Assembly (NCBI GenBank): GCA_900540995.1
Contig: UQHO01000009.1
Span: 1-59,395, forward strand
Source: an uncultured Collinsella sp.
Lineage (GTDB): Bacteria; Actinomycetota; Coriobacteriia; Coriobacteriales; Coriobacteriaceae
Length of the DNA: 59,395 nt
Direction: 5' to 3'
Every line of letters begins with the position of its first letter. Positions within the stretch are counted from its first letter, which is position 1. Under the pieces are notes generated by a model. It had not been told where the DNA came from, did not search any database, and saw only the letters and a program-made list of their open reading frames with translations. The position numbers and the translations under genes were made by a program. Below are positions 45,175 to 54,507 of the stretch, one piece after another.

Positions 45175-47412
45175 TTACTCGCTGTAGCGGGTGGCGATGG
45201 CAGCTTGTACCATGCCGGTGCTCATGAGGTAGGTCACCAGGAAATAGCCGCCGTAGGCTGCCAGGAAGATCGCGCAGGTGAGGCCCACGGTGCCGCCGAT
45301 GCTCATATTTCCGAATATGCTCACCATCTCGATGATCACCTTAAGTGCCACAAAGGAGTGCGCCAAGCCCACCGCCAACGGGAACAGGAAGAATACCGCT
45401 TGCTGCGCCATCACCGAATGGCGAACCTGGCGGTCGTCACAGCCGATCTGTGCCAGCACACGATAGCTGCGGCTGCCGTCGGCCACGTTGGAAAGTTGCT
45501 GGATCGACAGAATCGCCGCGCATGCAACGACCAATACAAAGCCGATGTAGATGGCTAGGTAGCTAATAAGACCATTCATTTGCGCTGCTTGCGTGTACAT
45601 CTCGGAGCGTGTGATGAAGGTTCCCCACGACCCCGACTCCTTGCCGTCAACGAGCAGATTGTCGAGCACAGTGTATTTAATGCTCTCGTCTGCCTCGGTC
45701 GTATCCATCCCCTGTTTGTAGTTAACGAGCAGGCTACTGGAATACGGCTGCAGATTAAGTTGGGACAACAGCTCGTCGGCAACGACGACGGTACCCGGAT
45801 TACTGCCCATCGCCGAGTTGGCGATGGCCGCCGTATCTTCGTCCGACTTATCGGTTGCGGGCTTGAGCGTATGCCCGCCCAAGGTAAGGGCATGGCCGCC
45901 AGCCATATACTTGGTGTACAGGTCGACCAGCTCGCCGCCCATATCACACGTGAGCAGATACTGGTCGCGACCGATGTGCACCGGCTCCTCGCCCATCATC
46001 TGGCGCAGTTTGTTGTACTGGCTCGCCGGCGTCACAAACAGACCCATCGCATCGGCATTGCTACCCCCGAACGCCTTGGGAAGCTTTTCGCCCATGGTCT
46101 TGCACATCTCACTTGGAGTCACCGAAGGATCCGAGCCGCCAAGCGGGTAACTCAGATACGAATCGATCTGCACATGCTCACCGGCAACATCGGCGATATT
46201 GACCTTCTTGCCGGTCTCGTCGTTGTTGTCCGCCGACTTGCCCTTAATACCGTCTGCAACGTTATCGTGATCGATACGATCGCCGTGCCATGCGGAGTAC
46301 AAATCGACCGTACTATCGGCCAGCACCATTCGATCGGCCTCAGACGGATTGAAAGACTCTTTGTAGAAGTCGAGCGTATCGGGCGTGTAATAGACATACG
46401 TCTGCGACATGTCGGCCGGATTATAGCGCTCCAGATTCTCGTTCATCACGTTGGCAATCGACATACCGCACGTCACCGAAGTGATGGCCAAAAACAGGAG
46501 CATCGCGATGACGCCCATCGAAAAGCACACCGTATTGACCTTGGCCGAAAGCTGACGCACGGTAAACATATTGAGGCCACGCCAATACACGCTGCGCAGG
46601 CTCTGCAGCAGCTTGATGAGCATGCCCGAGAGTCCCCAGAACAGGGCAAAGGTGCCCACGGTAACCATAGCGGTCGTAATACCAAACTGGTTCATGGCCT
46701 CTTGCAGCTTGCTGTCCGTCGCGGTTAGCGGGAACCCATCACGTAGCAGACGGTAATAGGCCACGCCCACAAGCACCACGCCCACGGCAAAAATGGCAAT
46801 CGCGATCCAGGGGTTGCGTGTCTTGATGCTCTCGTTGCGACGCTCGGCACCCATAAGCTCGATGAGTTTGGTACGACGCACGGCGCGAAGGTTCAGCAGT
46901 AGCGTGAGCACAAACATCACGAGCATGCAGGCAAGGGTCAGGCTGAACGCATGCACCGAGAAAAAGAAGTGGAAATTGGCGATCTGTGTCTTAAAGAGCG
47001 AGGCCGTAAAGAACGTCATGAGCTGGGAGAGTCCCACGCCCAGCACAATGCCGGCGACAAAGGCGCCGACCGAGACGATCACCGTCTCGAGCGCCATGAT
47101 CGTGGCGACGCGCCCGCGCCCCATGCCGAGCACCTGGTACAGGCCAAACTCCTTCTTGCGGCGTTTCATGATGAAGTTATTGGCATACACCATTAAAAAG
47201 GCCATGACACCGGCCAAAAAGTACGTCAGGTCGCCGAGCATGCTGCCCATAACCTGCGCCAAGCCCTTTTCATCGATGCCGGCGATGTCGACCTGCATCG
47301 AGATGGTGTTAAAGGCATAGAAGACCGTGACGCCCAGGGTGAGCGTCAAAAGGTAGACGAGGTAGTCGCGTCCGGCACGGCGGACGTTGCCCCAAGCGAG
47401 TTTACAGAGCAT
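45175..47412 (-). CDS. Bce-like ABC transporter permease
   Basis: This 745-aa permease of the BceB/FtsX type has about ten membrane spans and a large extracytoplasmic domain (about residues 320-600) between spans. Such permeases, with their ATPase, sense and detoxify cell-wall-active peptides. The start at 47412 was chosen because GAGGG precedes it by 5 nt, although a GTG at 47424 is also in frame. Either start overlaps the ATPase gene. No adjacent two-component system is present, so the regulatory partner is unknown. Confidence 0.9.
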   Translation of the reverse strand: MLCKLAWGNVRRAGRDYLVYLLTLTLGVTVFYAFNTISMQVDIAGIDEKGLAQVMGSMLGDLTYFLAGVMAFLMVYANNFIMKRRKKEFGLYQVLGMGRGRVATIMALETVIVSVGAFVAGIVLGVGLSQLMTFFTASLFKTQIANFHFFFSVHAFSLTLACMLVMFVLTLLLNLRAVRRTKLIELMGAERRNESIKTRNPWIAIAIFAVGVVLVGVAYYRLLRDGFPLTATDSKLQEAMNQFGITTAMVTVGTFALFWGLSGMLIKLLQSLRSVYWRGLNMFTVRQLSAKVNTVCFSMGVIAMLLFLAITSVTCGMSIANVMNENLERYNPADMSQTYVYYTPDTLDFYKESFNPSEADRMVLADSTVDLYSAWHGDRIDHDNVADGIKGKSADNNDETGKKVNIADVAGEHVQIDSYLSYPLGGSDPSVTPSEMCKTMGEKLPKAFGGSNADAMGLFVTPASQYNKLRQMMGEEPVHIGRDQYLLTCDMGGELVDLYTKYMAGGHALTLGGHTLKPATDKSDEDTAAIANSAMGSNPGTVVVADELLSQLNLQPYSSSLLVNYKQGMDTTEADESIKYTVLDNLLVDGKESGSWGTFITRSEMYTQAAQMNGLISYLAIYIGFVLVVACAAILSIQQLSNVADGSRSYRVLAQIGCDDRQVRHSVMAQQAVFFLFPLAVGLAHSFVALKVIIEMVSIFGNMSIGGTVGLTCAIFLAAYGGYFLVTYLMSTGMVQAAIATRYSE

Positions 47413-48187
47413 CGGAGCCCTCACCGCCCATCATGGCAACGACCTCCATAATGCGGTCGAAGAACTCGCGGCGGTCGGTGTCGCCGCGGCGCAGCTCGGT
47501 GAAGATCTTGCCGTCGCGGATAAACAGCACGCGGCTCGTATAGCTGGCGGCAAAGCTGTCGTGCGTGACCATGAGCACCGTGGCGCGCAGGCGGCGATTG
47601 AGGGCCTCCAGGCTCTCGAGCAGCAGACGAGCGCTTTTAGAATCGAGGGCGCCGGTGGGCTCGTCGGCCATGATCATGGTGGGGTCGGTGACGAGCGCGC
47701 GGGCCGCGGCAACGCGCTGCTGCTGACCGCCGGACATCTGGTAGGGATACTTGTCGAGCACCTGACTGATAGACAGACGCGCGGCCACATCCTGCACGCG
47801 GGTCGAGATCTCTGCCGAGTTTGTGCGGGCAATGGTGAGCGGCAGGGCGATGTTCTCGCGTGCCGTGAGCGTATCGAGCAGGTTGGAGTCCTGGAAGATA
47901 AAGCCGAGCTCTTCGCGGCGGAACTGCGAAAGCTTAGCCTGCTTCATGCGCGTCACGTCCTGGCCGTTGATGCGGATGGTGCCGCTCGTGGCGCTATCGA
48001 TGGTCGACACGCAGTTGAGCAACGTCGACTTGCCCGAGCCCGAAGCGCCCATGATGCCAACAAATTCGCCGCGGTTGACGGTAAAGCTGACGTCGTTGAG
48101 CGCACGGGTCACGTTGCCCAGCGCTCCATATACCTTTTCGAGATGCGCGACCTCCAGTACCGGGGTCGCCATGTGCGTGGTTTGCAT
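47402..48187 (-). CDS. Bce-like ABC transporter ATP-binding protein
   Basis: This 261-aa ATPase is the partner of the downstream permease. Walker A is GASGSGKST, Q-loop FQDSNLLD, signature MSGGQQQRVAAARAL, Walker B MIMADEPTGALD and switch VTHDSF. The ATG at 48187 has AAAGGA 6 nt upstream. The gene overlaps the permease start by about 11 nt, so the two are co-translated. The neighbour upstream, the NUDIX-Vsr gene, is divergent. Confidence 0.94.
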   Translation of the reverse strand: MQTTHMATPVLEVAHLEKVYGALGNVTRALNDVSFTVNRGEFVGIMGASGSGKSTLLNCVSTIDSATSGTIRINGQDVTRMKQAKLSQFRREELGFIFQDSNLLDTLTARENIALPLTIARTNSAEISTRVQDVAARLSISQVLDKYPYQMSGGQQQRVAAARALVTDPTMIMADEPTGALDSKSARLLLESLEALNRRLRATVLMVTHDSFAASYTSRVLFIRDGKIFTELRRGDTDRREFFDRIMEVVAMMGGEGSDAL

Positions 48188-48335
48188 ACCGAGTCCTTTC
48201 TTGCGATTAGTCTACGGCATCTATAGTCGCAAGAAGACGAGTCGGCTACCATCGATATGGCTTACACTTGCCTTACCGTTGTGTAAGGTAGGGGTAGCTA
48301 GCCTGCCACGTGATGATATTGAGAGAGGACTCCTG

Positions 48336-49322
48336 TTGAAGACTGTTCATGTTGCCGCTGGGATCATTCGCAAAGAAGGATCCGATGAGCTGCTTGCCGT
48401 GCAGCGCGGCTACGGCGACATGCAAGGACTTTGGGAATTCCCGGGCGGCAAGCTCATGCGCGGCGAGACACCCGAAGACGCCGTGCGCCGCGAGCTCATG
48501 GAAGAGCTGCAGGTAAAAGTTACCAACCTGCGCGATTTCTATACCGTTGAGTATGACTACCCCGATTTTCATCTCTCCATGGAGTGCTACTACTGCTCGC
48601 TCGCCGATGAATCCGATGAGCCTCAGAAACATGACCGACAGCTCGATATCCGCTGGATTCCGCGCGCCTCGCTTGCCACGGTGGAATGGATGCCCGCCGA
48701 CAAGGGGCTTATCGATGCCCTGATTGAGCTGAAGGAAGATCGGCTTGAGGCTAACGCCGCCAACGACACCGAGTCCACCACAGCCGACGAGCCCGTTACC
48801 AAACCCAAGCGCGCACCTAAGCGCCGCAGCAAAAAGCGCCCCAAGCCCGGCCTGCTCGACGGCATCGACACCTCGGACCTTTCCGCCGACGAGCGTGAAC
48901 TCGTGCGCCGTCGCGCCGCTATAAAAAAGTCCATGAAGGGCAACAAACGCGCCAACACCAAGCCCGAGCTGCTCGTTCGCCAGCGCCTGCGGGCAGCAGG
49001 CCTTACGGGTTATCGCTTGGAATGGAAGGTTCCCGGCAAACCCGATATCGCCTTCCCCGGACGCAAGATCGCCATCTTCGTCAACGGCTGCTTTTGGCAC
49101 CGTTGTCCCAAATGCAATCCCAGTCAGCCCAAACGCAATGTTGAGTTTTGGGAAGCAAAATTCCGTCGCAACGTCGAGCGCGATCGCGCCGCCGTGGCAG
49201 CGCTCACTCAAATGGGCTGGACGCCCATAACCATCTGGGAATGCGAGCTCAAAAAAGACCGCATCGACACCACGATGGAAAAGGTCATCGAGCAGGTGCG
49301 CGCCGCAGAGCCGCAGCGCTAA
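48336..49322 (+). CDS. NUDIX hydrolase-Vsr endonuclease fusion
   Basis: This 328-aa protein joins two DNA-maintenance domains. Residues 1-135 are a MutT-type NUDIX domain with the catalytic box GKLMRGETPEDAVRRELMEE (residues 38-57). A basic linker (about 155-172) is full of Lys/Arg. Residues 195-328 are a Vsr-type mismatch endonuclease with GKPDIAF (Asp237, the expected catalytic Asp), NGCFWHRCPKC (His255 and likely zinc cysteines), NVERDR and WECEL. Vsr nicks next to T:G mismatches; MutT domains remove oxidised nucleotides. The start is TTG at 48336, with GAGAGAGGA 6 nt upstream. No DNA cytosine methyltransferase gene, the usual Vsr partner, is nearby. The fusion appears intact. Confidence 0.88.
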   Translation: MKTVHVAAGIIRKEGSDELLAVQRGYGDMQGLWEFPGGKLMRGETPEDAVRRELMEELQVKVTNLRDFYTVEYDYPDFHLSMECYYCSLADESDEPQKHDRQLDIRWIPRASLATVEWMPADKGLIDALIELKEDRLEANAANDTESTTADEPVTKPKRAPKRRSKKRPKPGLLDGIDTSDLSADERELVRRRAAIKKSMKGNKRANTKPELLVRQRLRAAGLTGYRLEWKVPGKPDIAFPGRKIAIFVNGCFWHRCPKCNPSQPKRNVEFWEAKFRRNVERDRAAVAALTQMGWTPITIWECELKKDRIDTTMEKVIEQVRAAEPQR

Positions 49323-49853
49323 CAGCGAGCATTCACACGCTCCGCACGTCCGCGCCACATCCACGTCACAAACCTTAGAAAGCCCTTAAGCTCAAAACCT
49401 TTCAAGAGTGTTACTCGATGGCTTTGACCTGCAGTTTCATCGTAACATCAAACCAGGTTAAGCCTTTCTTTAGCGCTTCTTTGCAGCAGCCGCGGCATAA
49501 TACTGCCAACGCACGGGACCTAGCAGCATACCCCGAGCGCAATCTATTGGTGGACATCGAGGAGGCCGCACAAGCATGCATTCTTCCAATGACGCAGCAC
49601 AGCAGCCATCCCTAAAACATGCAAACCTTTTCTCCTTCCCCCCGACACAGAGAAACGGCCTCCTCGACTCCCCAACCTCGCAGCCAAAACGCTCAACCAA
49701 TCAGAGCCTCAACCTGCAAACCTCATTCAAAAAGCTCCAAGCATCCCTAGACAAAACCTTCCCCAACCAAGCCCGGGCATACTAACCCCTCATCAACAAA
49801 GCGCCCCTCGCGCCCCATCCTTTCCGCCCTAACGCCACAAGGGCGATCGAGCA

Positions 49854-50006
49854 GGACGGCTTGGGCGGGTCCCCGTACTTAGTTTCCAAAATCATTCCGC
49901 AGCGCGAAGGCCCCCGTTGCCAACGCTTCGTAGAAGCGAGGCAACGGGGGCCTTCATGCGCGAGGACGTTTTGGAAACTAAGTACGGGGACCCGCCCAAG
50001 CCGTCC
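49854..50006 (-). repeat. Family 1 structured element, copy 5 (3' of class II aldolase)
   Basis: Perfect 38-bp arms lie at 49854-49891 and 49969-50006, with a perfect 15-bp inner stem (49907-49921 with 49940-49954). The internal loop strands are TCATTCCGCAGCGCG and CATGCGCGAGGACG. Read in the aldolase direction it begins 24 nt after the stop at 50031. The stretch 49323-49853 has no gene I can support. Confidence 0.94.
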
Positions 50007-50030
50007 GGTGGGATCAGAGTACCCTTGCTG

Positions 50031-50888
50031 TTACTCTGCTTTGCCCACAGAGTTGAGGTTGGTCATGCGGATCTTAACCAGCTCGGTGATCTCACGCATG
50101 CCCTCCTTGGCCGGCTTCTTGGGATCGAAGCAGGCAGGGTTCTCGGCCATATAGGCCATGAAGCCCTTGGTGTAGGCCTGACGCAGCTCGGTAGCGTAGT
50201 TAACCTTGCAGATGCCGTTCTTCACAGCCTCGGCAACCTGCTCATCGGGCACACCAGAGGTGCCGTGCAGGACCAGCGGCACGTCGACGGCGTCGCGGAT
50301 GGCCTTGACCACGGACTGCTCGATGTGCGGATCGCTCGTGTACACGCCGTGGCTGGTGCCAACGCCAATAGCGAGGGAGGTGCAGCCGGTGCGCTCGACG
50401 AACTCCTTGGCCTCAGCAGGATCGGTGTAGGGGCTCTCGCCCTCAACCGCGGGACCGTCGTCCTCCTTGCCGCCAACCTTGCCAAGCTCGGCCTCGACGG
50501 GCACGCCCATGGCGCGGCCAGCGTCGGCGACGGACTTGGTCAGGGCGATGTTGTCCTCGAAGGACTCGTGCGAGCCGTCGATCATGACGGAGGTGTAGCC
50601 GGTGCGGAAGGCCTGCATGCAGCGGTCATAGCCATCGCCGTGATCGAGGTGCAGGGCGACGGGCACGGAAGCGCGCTCGGCGGCAGCCTTGACCATACCG
50701 TAGAAGTAATCCAGGCCAGCGGTCTTGATGGTGCCCGGGGTGGTCTGCATGATGACGGGGGACTTGGTCTCCTCGGCAGCGGCCAGAACGGCCATAACAA
50801 ACTCGAGGTTCTCGACGTTGAACGCGCCGACGGCGTAGTGGCCGGCCTGAGCGTCCTTGAGCATCTTTTCGGTGGTAACAAGTGCCAT
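50031..50888 (-). CDS. Class II fructose-bisphosphate aldolase
   Basis: This 285-aa zinc aldolase cleaves fructose 1,6-bisphosphate (or tagatose bisphosphate) to triose phosphates. Zinc ligands and active-site elements are visible: HLDHGDG (His80, Asp82, His83), the IDGSHESF segment, and LVLHGTSGVPD. The ATG at 50888 has GGAGAGGAG upstream; a longer in-frame extension to 51029 looks non-coding. The divergent DeoR gene across a 334-nt AT-rich region may regulate it. Tagatose-bisphosphate specificity (GatY-like) cannot be excluded. Confidence 0.92.
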   Translation of the reverse strand: MALVTTEKMLKDAQAGHYAVGAFNVENLEFVMAVLAAAEETKSPVIMQTTPGTIKTAGLDYFYGMVKAAAERASVPVALHLDHGDGYDRCMQAFRTGYTSVMIDGSHESFEDNIALTKSVADAGRAMGVPVEAELGKVGGKEDDGPAVEGESPYTDPAEAKEFVERTGCTSLAIGVGTSHGVYTSDPHIEQSVVKAIRDAVDVPLVLHGTSGVPDEQVAEAVKNGICKVNYATELRQAYTKGFMAYMAENPACFDPKKPAKEGMREITELVKIRMTNLNSVGKAE

Positions 50889-51112
50889 GAGCGTTTGCTC
50901 CTCTCCCTCGCCCGCATCTGGACATCGGGCGTAGTTGTTCACAAGGCGTTTTACCTTGCGTTTTACTGCGCTCATTGTATGAAATTCAGCGTCTTTGCAC
51001 GTGCGAGATATTGAGCCCATGCAGGTCAATACCGTCGTTTTTGAAAAGTAAACGGAAGGAATTGGAGCCGAGTGGGCGTGTTCGATATTGAATTTTGGGC
51101 GTTGAGCGTCTT

Positions 51113-51166
51113 TCTTTTATAGAAAAGATAAGTAATCGAAAGGTGTTTTCTTACTCAAAAAGAAAA
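51113..51166 (+). promoter_or_regulatory. AT-rich dyads in the aldolase/DeoR intergenic region
   Basis: TCTTTTATAGAAAAGA (51113-51128) and TTTTCTT with AAGAAAA (51146-51152 and 51160-51166) are inverted repeats sharing AGAAAA. They lie between divergent genes, where a DeoR repressor would bind. Confidence 0.4.
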
Positions 51167-51222
51167 TGAACGAAAATAGAGTCAACACAATTCCTGCAAA
51201 TTTAGCCGAGAATGGAGCAGAC

Positions 51223-52026
51223 ATGACCCAAGCTACCAACCGTGCTTTTGCCGACGAACGCCGCGCCGCCATCATGGAAATGCTCGAGCACAACGCCTCG
51301 GTGCAGGTAGCAGAAATCGCCCAGACCTTTGGCGTGTCCTCCGTCACCGCCCGCGCCGACCTGGACGCGCTCGCCGAGGCCGGCAAACTGCGCCGCACAC
51401 ATGGTGGCGCCGTGTCACTCCACAAACGCCTAACCGTCTCCACGCAGGATCGCCGCATCAACGTCAACGTTGCCGCCAAACAGGCCATCGCGCAAAGCGC
51501 CATCGCACTCGTCAGCGACGGCGACACGCTGCTCATCGACTCGGGCACCACCGCGCTCGAATTTGTCCGCCTGCTCGACCAACGCGACGGCATCACCGTC
51601 ATCACCGCAGACATTACCATCGCCGACTACATCGACGAGAGTATGCCCTCGGTCGATGTCGTCATGCTGGGCGGCGCGCTGCGCAAAGGGCACCGCTATC
51701 TGTACGGTCCGCTCACCATGCAGGCACTGCAGATGGTTCACGCCGACCTCGCCATTATGTGCCCCGGTGCCTTTGTTCCAGGCTGTGGCTTTACCACCGA
51801 CTTTCCGCAGATGGCCGAGACCAAAACCGCTATGATCACCGCTGCGCGTAAGAGCGTGGCGCTCATGGACGCGAGCAAGGTCAACGGACGCGGCATGTAT
51901 CGCTTCGCCGAACTTACCGATGTCGACACCATCGTGATGGACCGCGACCCCGATGGCTCCATCGCCACCTCAATCGCCGAGGCCACCGGCATCGACGCCC
52001 CAACCCTCATCATCGCCACCGCCTAA
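51223..52026 (+). CDS. DeoR-family transcriptional regulator
   Basis: This 267-aa DeoR-type regulator has an N-terminal HTH (ERRAAIMEMLEHNASVQVAE followed by the recognition helix VSSVTARADLDAL and GKLRRTHGGAV). It also has a C-terminal sugar-phosphate-sensing domain containing LIDSGTTALEFVRLL. The start at 51223 was chosen because GGAG lies 6 nt upstream; an upstream ATG at 51166 has no site. It faces away from the class II aldolase gene and probably regulates it and itself. Confidence 0.88.
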   Translation: MTQATNRAFADERRAAIMEMLEHNASVQVAEIAQTFGVSSVTARADLDALAEAGKLRRTHGGAVSLHKRLTVSTQDRRINVNVAAKQAIAQSAIALVSDGDTLLIDSGTTALEFVRLLDQRDGITVITADITIADYIDESMPSVDVVMLGGALRKGHRYLYGPLTMQALQMVHADLAIMCPGAFVPGCGFTTDFPQMAETKTAMITAARKSVALMDASKVNGRGMYRFAELTDVDTIVMDRDPDGSIATSIAEATGIDAPTLIIATA

Positions 52027-52033
52027 AAACAAA

Positions 52034-52070
52034 AACCGCCACAAAGGGGACAGGCACCTTTGTGGTGGTT
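52034..52070 (+). terminator. Bidirectional terminator between DeoR and FprA genes
   Basis: AACCGCCACAAAGG (52034-52047) pairs over 14 bp (one wobble) with CCTTTGTGGTGGTT (52057-52070), with A- and T-runs on both sides. It would serve the two convergent genes. Confidence 0.85.
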
Positions 52071-52094
52071 TTGACGGTAGAAGCGAGCGCGTTG

Positions 52095-53255
52095 TTACTT
52101 GGACAGCTCGTCGGCGAGGGCTTCGATCTGAGCACGCGAGGCGTCGTTGAGCGAACCCAGGACGGTCACCTTGTTCTGCGCCAGGGTGATGTCCTTCATG
52201 CCCTCGAGCTCCTTGGTCATGGCCTTGGCGGCGGCGGGCGCCCAGGAGCCGGCCTCGACGAGTGCCACCGTGCGGTTCTGATAGGCATGCTCGGCGAGCG
52301 TGTGGATGAAGGTGCTCATGAACGGGAAGATCTCGCCCTGGTAGGTGATGGAAGCAAGCACCAGGCGGTCGTAACGGAACGCGTCCTCAACGGCCTCGGC
52401 CATGTCATCGCGAGCCAGGTCGAAGACGGAGACCTTCTGGCCGCGAGCCTCGAGTGCCGCGGCGAGCTCCTCGACGGCAGCCTTCAGATGGCCGTAAACG
52501 CTCGCGTAGGCAATCGTGATGCCCTCGTCCTCGGGCTGATAGCTCGACCAGGTGTTGTAGGTGTCGATGTAGTAGCCCAGATTCTCGGTGAGCACAGGAC
52601 CGTGGAGCGGGCAGATGATCTGAATATCCAGATCGGCGGCCTTCTTGAGCACGGCCTGCACGAACTTGCCGAACTTGCCGACGATACCAAAGTAGTAACG
52701 GCGTGCCTCGCAGGCCCAGCCTTCCGGGTCCTCGATGTCGTTGGCACCGAACTTGCCAAAGCCGTCAGCGCTGAAGAGCACCTTGTCGGTGGCCTCGTAG
52801 GAGAACAACACCTCGGGCCAATGCACGTTGGGGGCGCCGACAAAGGTCAGGCTGTGGCCGCCCAGGTCGAGCACATCGCCCTCTTTGACGATCATCTTGC
52901 GCTCGGGGTAATCGGTGCCAAAGTAGTTAACCATCATGCGGAAGGCGCCCATGCTAGCCACGATCTGGGCCTGGGGATAGCGCTCCATAAAGGCGGCGAT
53001 GCCAGCGGAGTGATCGGGCTCCATGTGGTGAACGACCAGGTAATCGGGCGTACGGCCGTCGAGCACGGTCTCGATGTTGCCGAGCCACTCGTCGACAAAA
53101 TCACCGTCGACCGAATCGGCGACAGCGATCTTCTCGCCCAAGATAACGTAGCTGTTGTATGCCATACCGTTCTCGGACACGTCGTACTGGCCCTCGAACA
53201 GGTCAATGTCGTGATCGTCGACGCCAACGTAGCGGATATCCTTGGTGATCTCCAT
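52095..53255 (-). CDS. fprA: FprA-type flavodiiron protein
   Basis: This 386-aa A-type flavoprotein reduces oxygen to water or NO to nitrous oxide, protecting anaerobes. The beta-lactamase-like diiron domain (residues 1-250) has the ligand motif HHMEPDH (His77, Glu79, Asp81, His82) and a later PLHGPVL. A C-terminal flavodoxin domain (about 255-386) begins ITIAYASVYGHLKAAVEEL. The start at 53255 fits the usual N-terminus; an upstream in-frame extension does not. It is monocistronic. Confidence 0.93.
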   Translation of the reverse strand: MEITKDIRYVGVDDHDIDLFEGQYDVSENGMAYNSYVILGEKIAVADSVDGDFVDEWLGNIETVLDGRTPDYLVVHHMEPDHSAGIAAFMERYPQAQIVASMGAFRMMVNYFGTDYPERKMIVKEGDVLDLGGHSLTFVGAPNVHWPEVLFSYEATDKVLFSADGFGKFGANDIEDPEGWACEARRYYFGIVGKFGKFVQAVLKKAADLDIQIICPLHGPVLTENLGYYIDTYNTWSSYQPEDEGITIAYASVYGHLKAAVEELAAALEARGQKVSVFDLARDDMAEAVEDAFRYDRLVLASITYQGEIFPFMSTFIHTLAEHAYQNRTVALVEAGSWAPAAAKAMTKELEGMKDITLAQNKVTVLGSLNDASRAQIEALADELSK

Positions 53256-53384
53256 CAGGCAAAGCCTCCTAGATAGACAAAAGAACCCGTCTATCATAGC
53301 ACTCGGCTGCATCCCAACAGCTATCTTCCGGCATCCTTACCGTTTGTTATCCAAACGCAGCAACGCGCCGTTGACCTGCGCAAA

Positions 53385-54416
53385 CTACGCGCGCGGTGCC
53401 GCCGTGCTATGTCGAACGATGAGCTGACCGGGGATACGGATCGCAACGGTTTTGCCCGACGTTCCCTCCTTGGGAACCGCATGCTCAAACACCTCGCGTC
53501 CGCGCTGATGCAGATCGAACCGCACAGTCGTGAGCTCGTTGTGTGCGACAAAATCATCGAGCGAATCGTCGACGCCCACCACGCTCACGTCCTCGGGCAC
53601 GCGCAGACCGCTATCGCGCAGCGCGGCGATGGCTCCGTTTGCCATCTGGTCGTTTGCCGCATAGATCGCCGTCATGGTTCGGTCGTGCTCGGCCAGATAC
53701 CTGCCGGCCTCGTAGCCGCTGTTGGCAGACCAGTCGCCCTCGAGCGGTTCTGCCGGCTCGATATGCCTGCGCTCGAGCGCGTCTTGCCAACCGGCGCGGC
53801 GGAACTGCTCGTCCACCGAGAAGGACGGACCGCCAATATAGCGGATCTGTTCGTGACCAAGCTCAAACAGGTGATCCATAAGCAGCAGCGAGCAGCCGTA
53901 ATGGTCGGAATCGACCGTGGTCACGCGCGGATGCGCATACATGGTGACGATAACCGTGCCGATTCCCGGCAGCGGATCGAACGTCTCAAAGTCGGGCGCC
54001 ATGCGGCTCATGCCGATGATGATGCCATCGACCGGCAGGGCCGCCATGCGACGCGTGGCCTCGGCAAGCGAAAACTCCTCGGTCTTGGACATCTCGACCA
54101 GCGTGATGGCGCAGCTATGCTCGCGGGCGGCGCTGGCAATGCCGTCGATCATCGTCAGGTTCCCAAACTTGGTGACATCGTTGACGCACAGGCCGACCGA
54201 ATGGTAACGGCCGTCGCGCAGCGAGCGACCGGCATAACTCGGACGAAAGCCGAGCTCTTGCATGGCGGCCTGCACGCGCTGGCGCGTCCGCTCGTTCACA
54301 TTGGGCAGACCGTTGGCGACGCGCGAAACCGTTTGCTGCGAAACGCCGGCAGCGCGGGCAACGTCGGCCATGGAGACCGGACGGGAACTTGTATCGTTGG
54401 ACGGGCGCCTTGCCAC
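53385..54416 (-). CDS. LacI-family regulator of the gal operon
   Basis: This 343-aa LacI/GalR repressor has an N-terminal HTH (VSMADVARAAGVSQQTVSRV) and a sugar-binding domain. It is divergent from galK. Three similar operator-like sites, TGTTAACGTACTC, lie in the intergenic region (54508, 54630 and 54695). They are most likely its targets, with galactose or a derivative as inducer. The GTG start at 54416 has GAAGGTGAT upstream. Confidence 0.9.
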   Translation of the reverse strand: MARRPSNDTSSRPVSMADVARAAGVSQQTVSRVANGLPNVNERTRQRVQAAMQELGFRPSYAGRSLRDGRYHSVGLCVNDVTKFGNLTMIDGIASAAREHSCAITLVEMSKTEEFSLAEATRRMAALPVDGIIIGMSRMAPDFETFDPLPGIGTVIVTMYAHPRVTTVDSDHYGCSLLLMDHLFELGHEQIRYIGGPSFSVDEQFRRAGWQDALERRHIEPAEPLEGDWSANSGYEAGRYLAEHDRTMTAIYAANDQMANGAIAALRDSGLRVPEDVSVVGVDDSLDDFVAHNELTTVRFDLHQRGREVFEHAVPKEGTSGKTVAIRIPGQLIVRHSTAAPRA

Positions 54417-54507
54417 AGGATCACCTTCACCCTTGCGAGATCAAAATAGCGTGCATGCCCTCCGCGCGGGAATTTAACCCGCACGGAAGACCGCTATCGT
54501 CGGACGC

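Noticed and set aside
49418..49785. Small open frames between the NUDIX-Vsr and aldolase genes, one at 49576 with an AGGAGG upstream
   Set aside because: The 69-aa product is low-complexity and unlike any family I know, and the ribosome site is 10 nt away. Not enough to call a gene.
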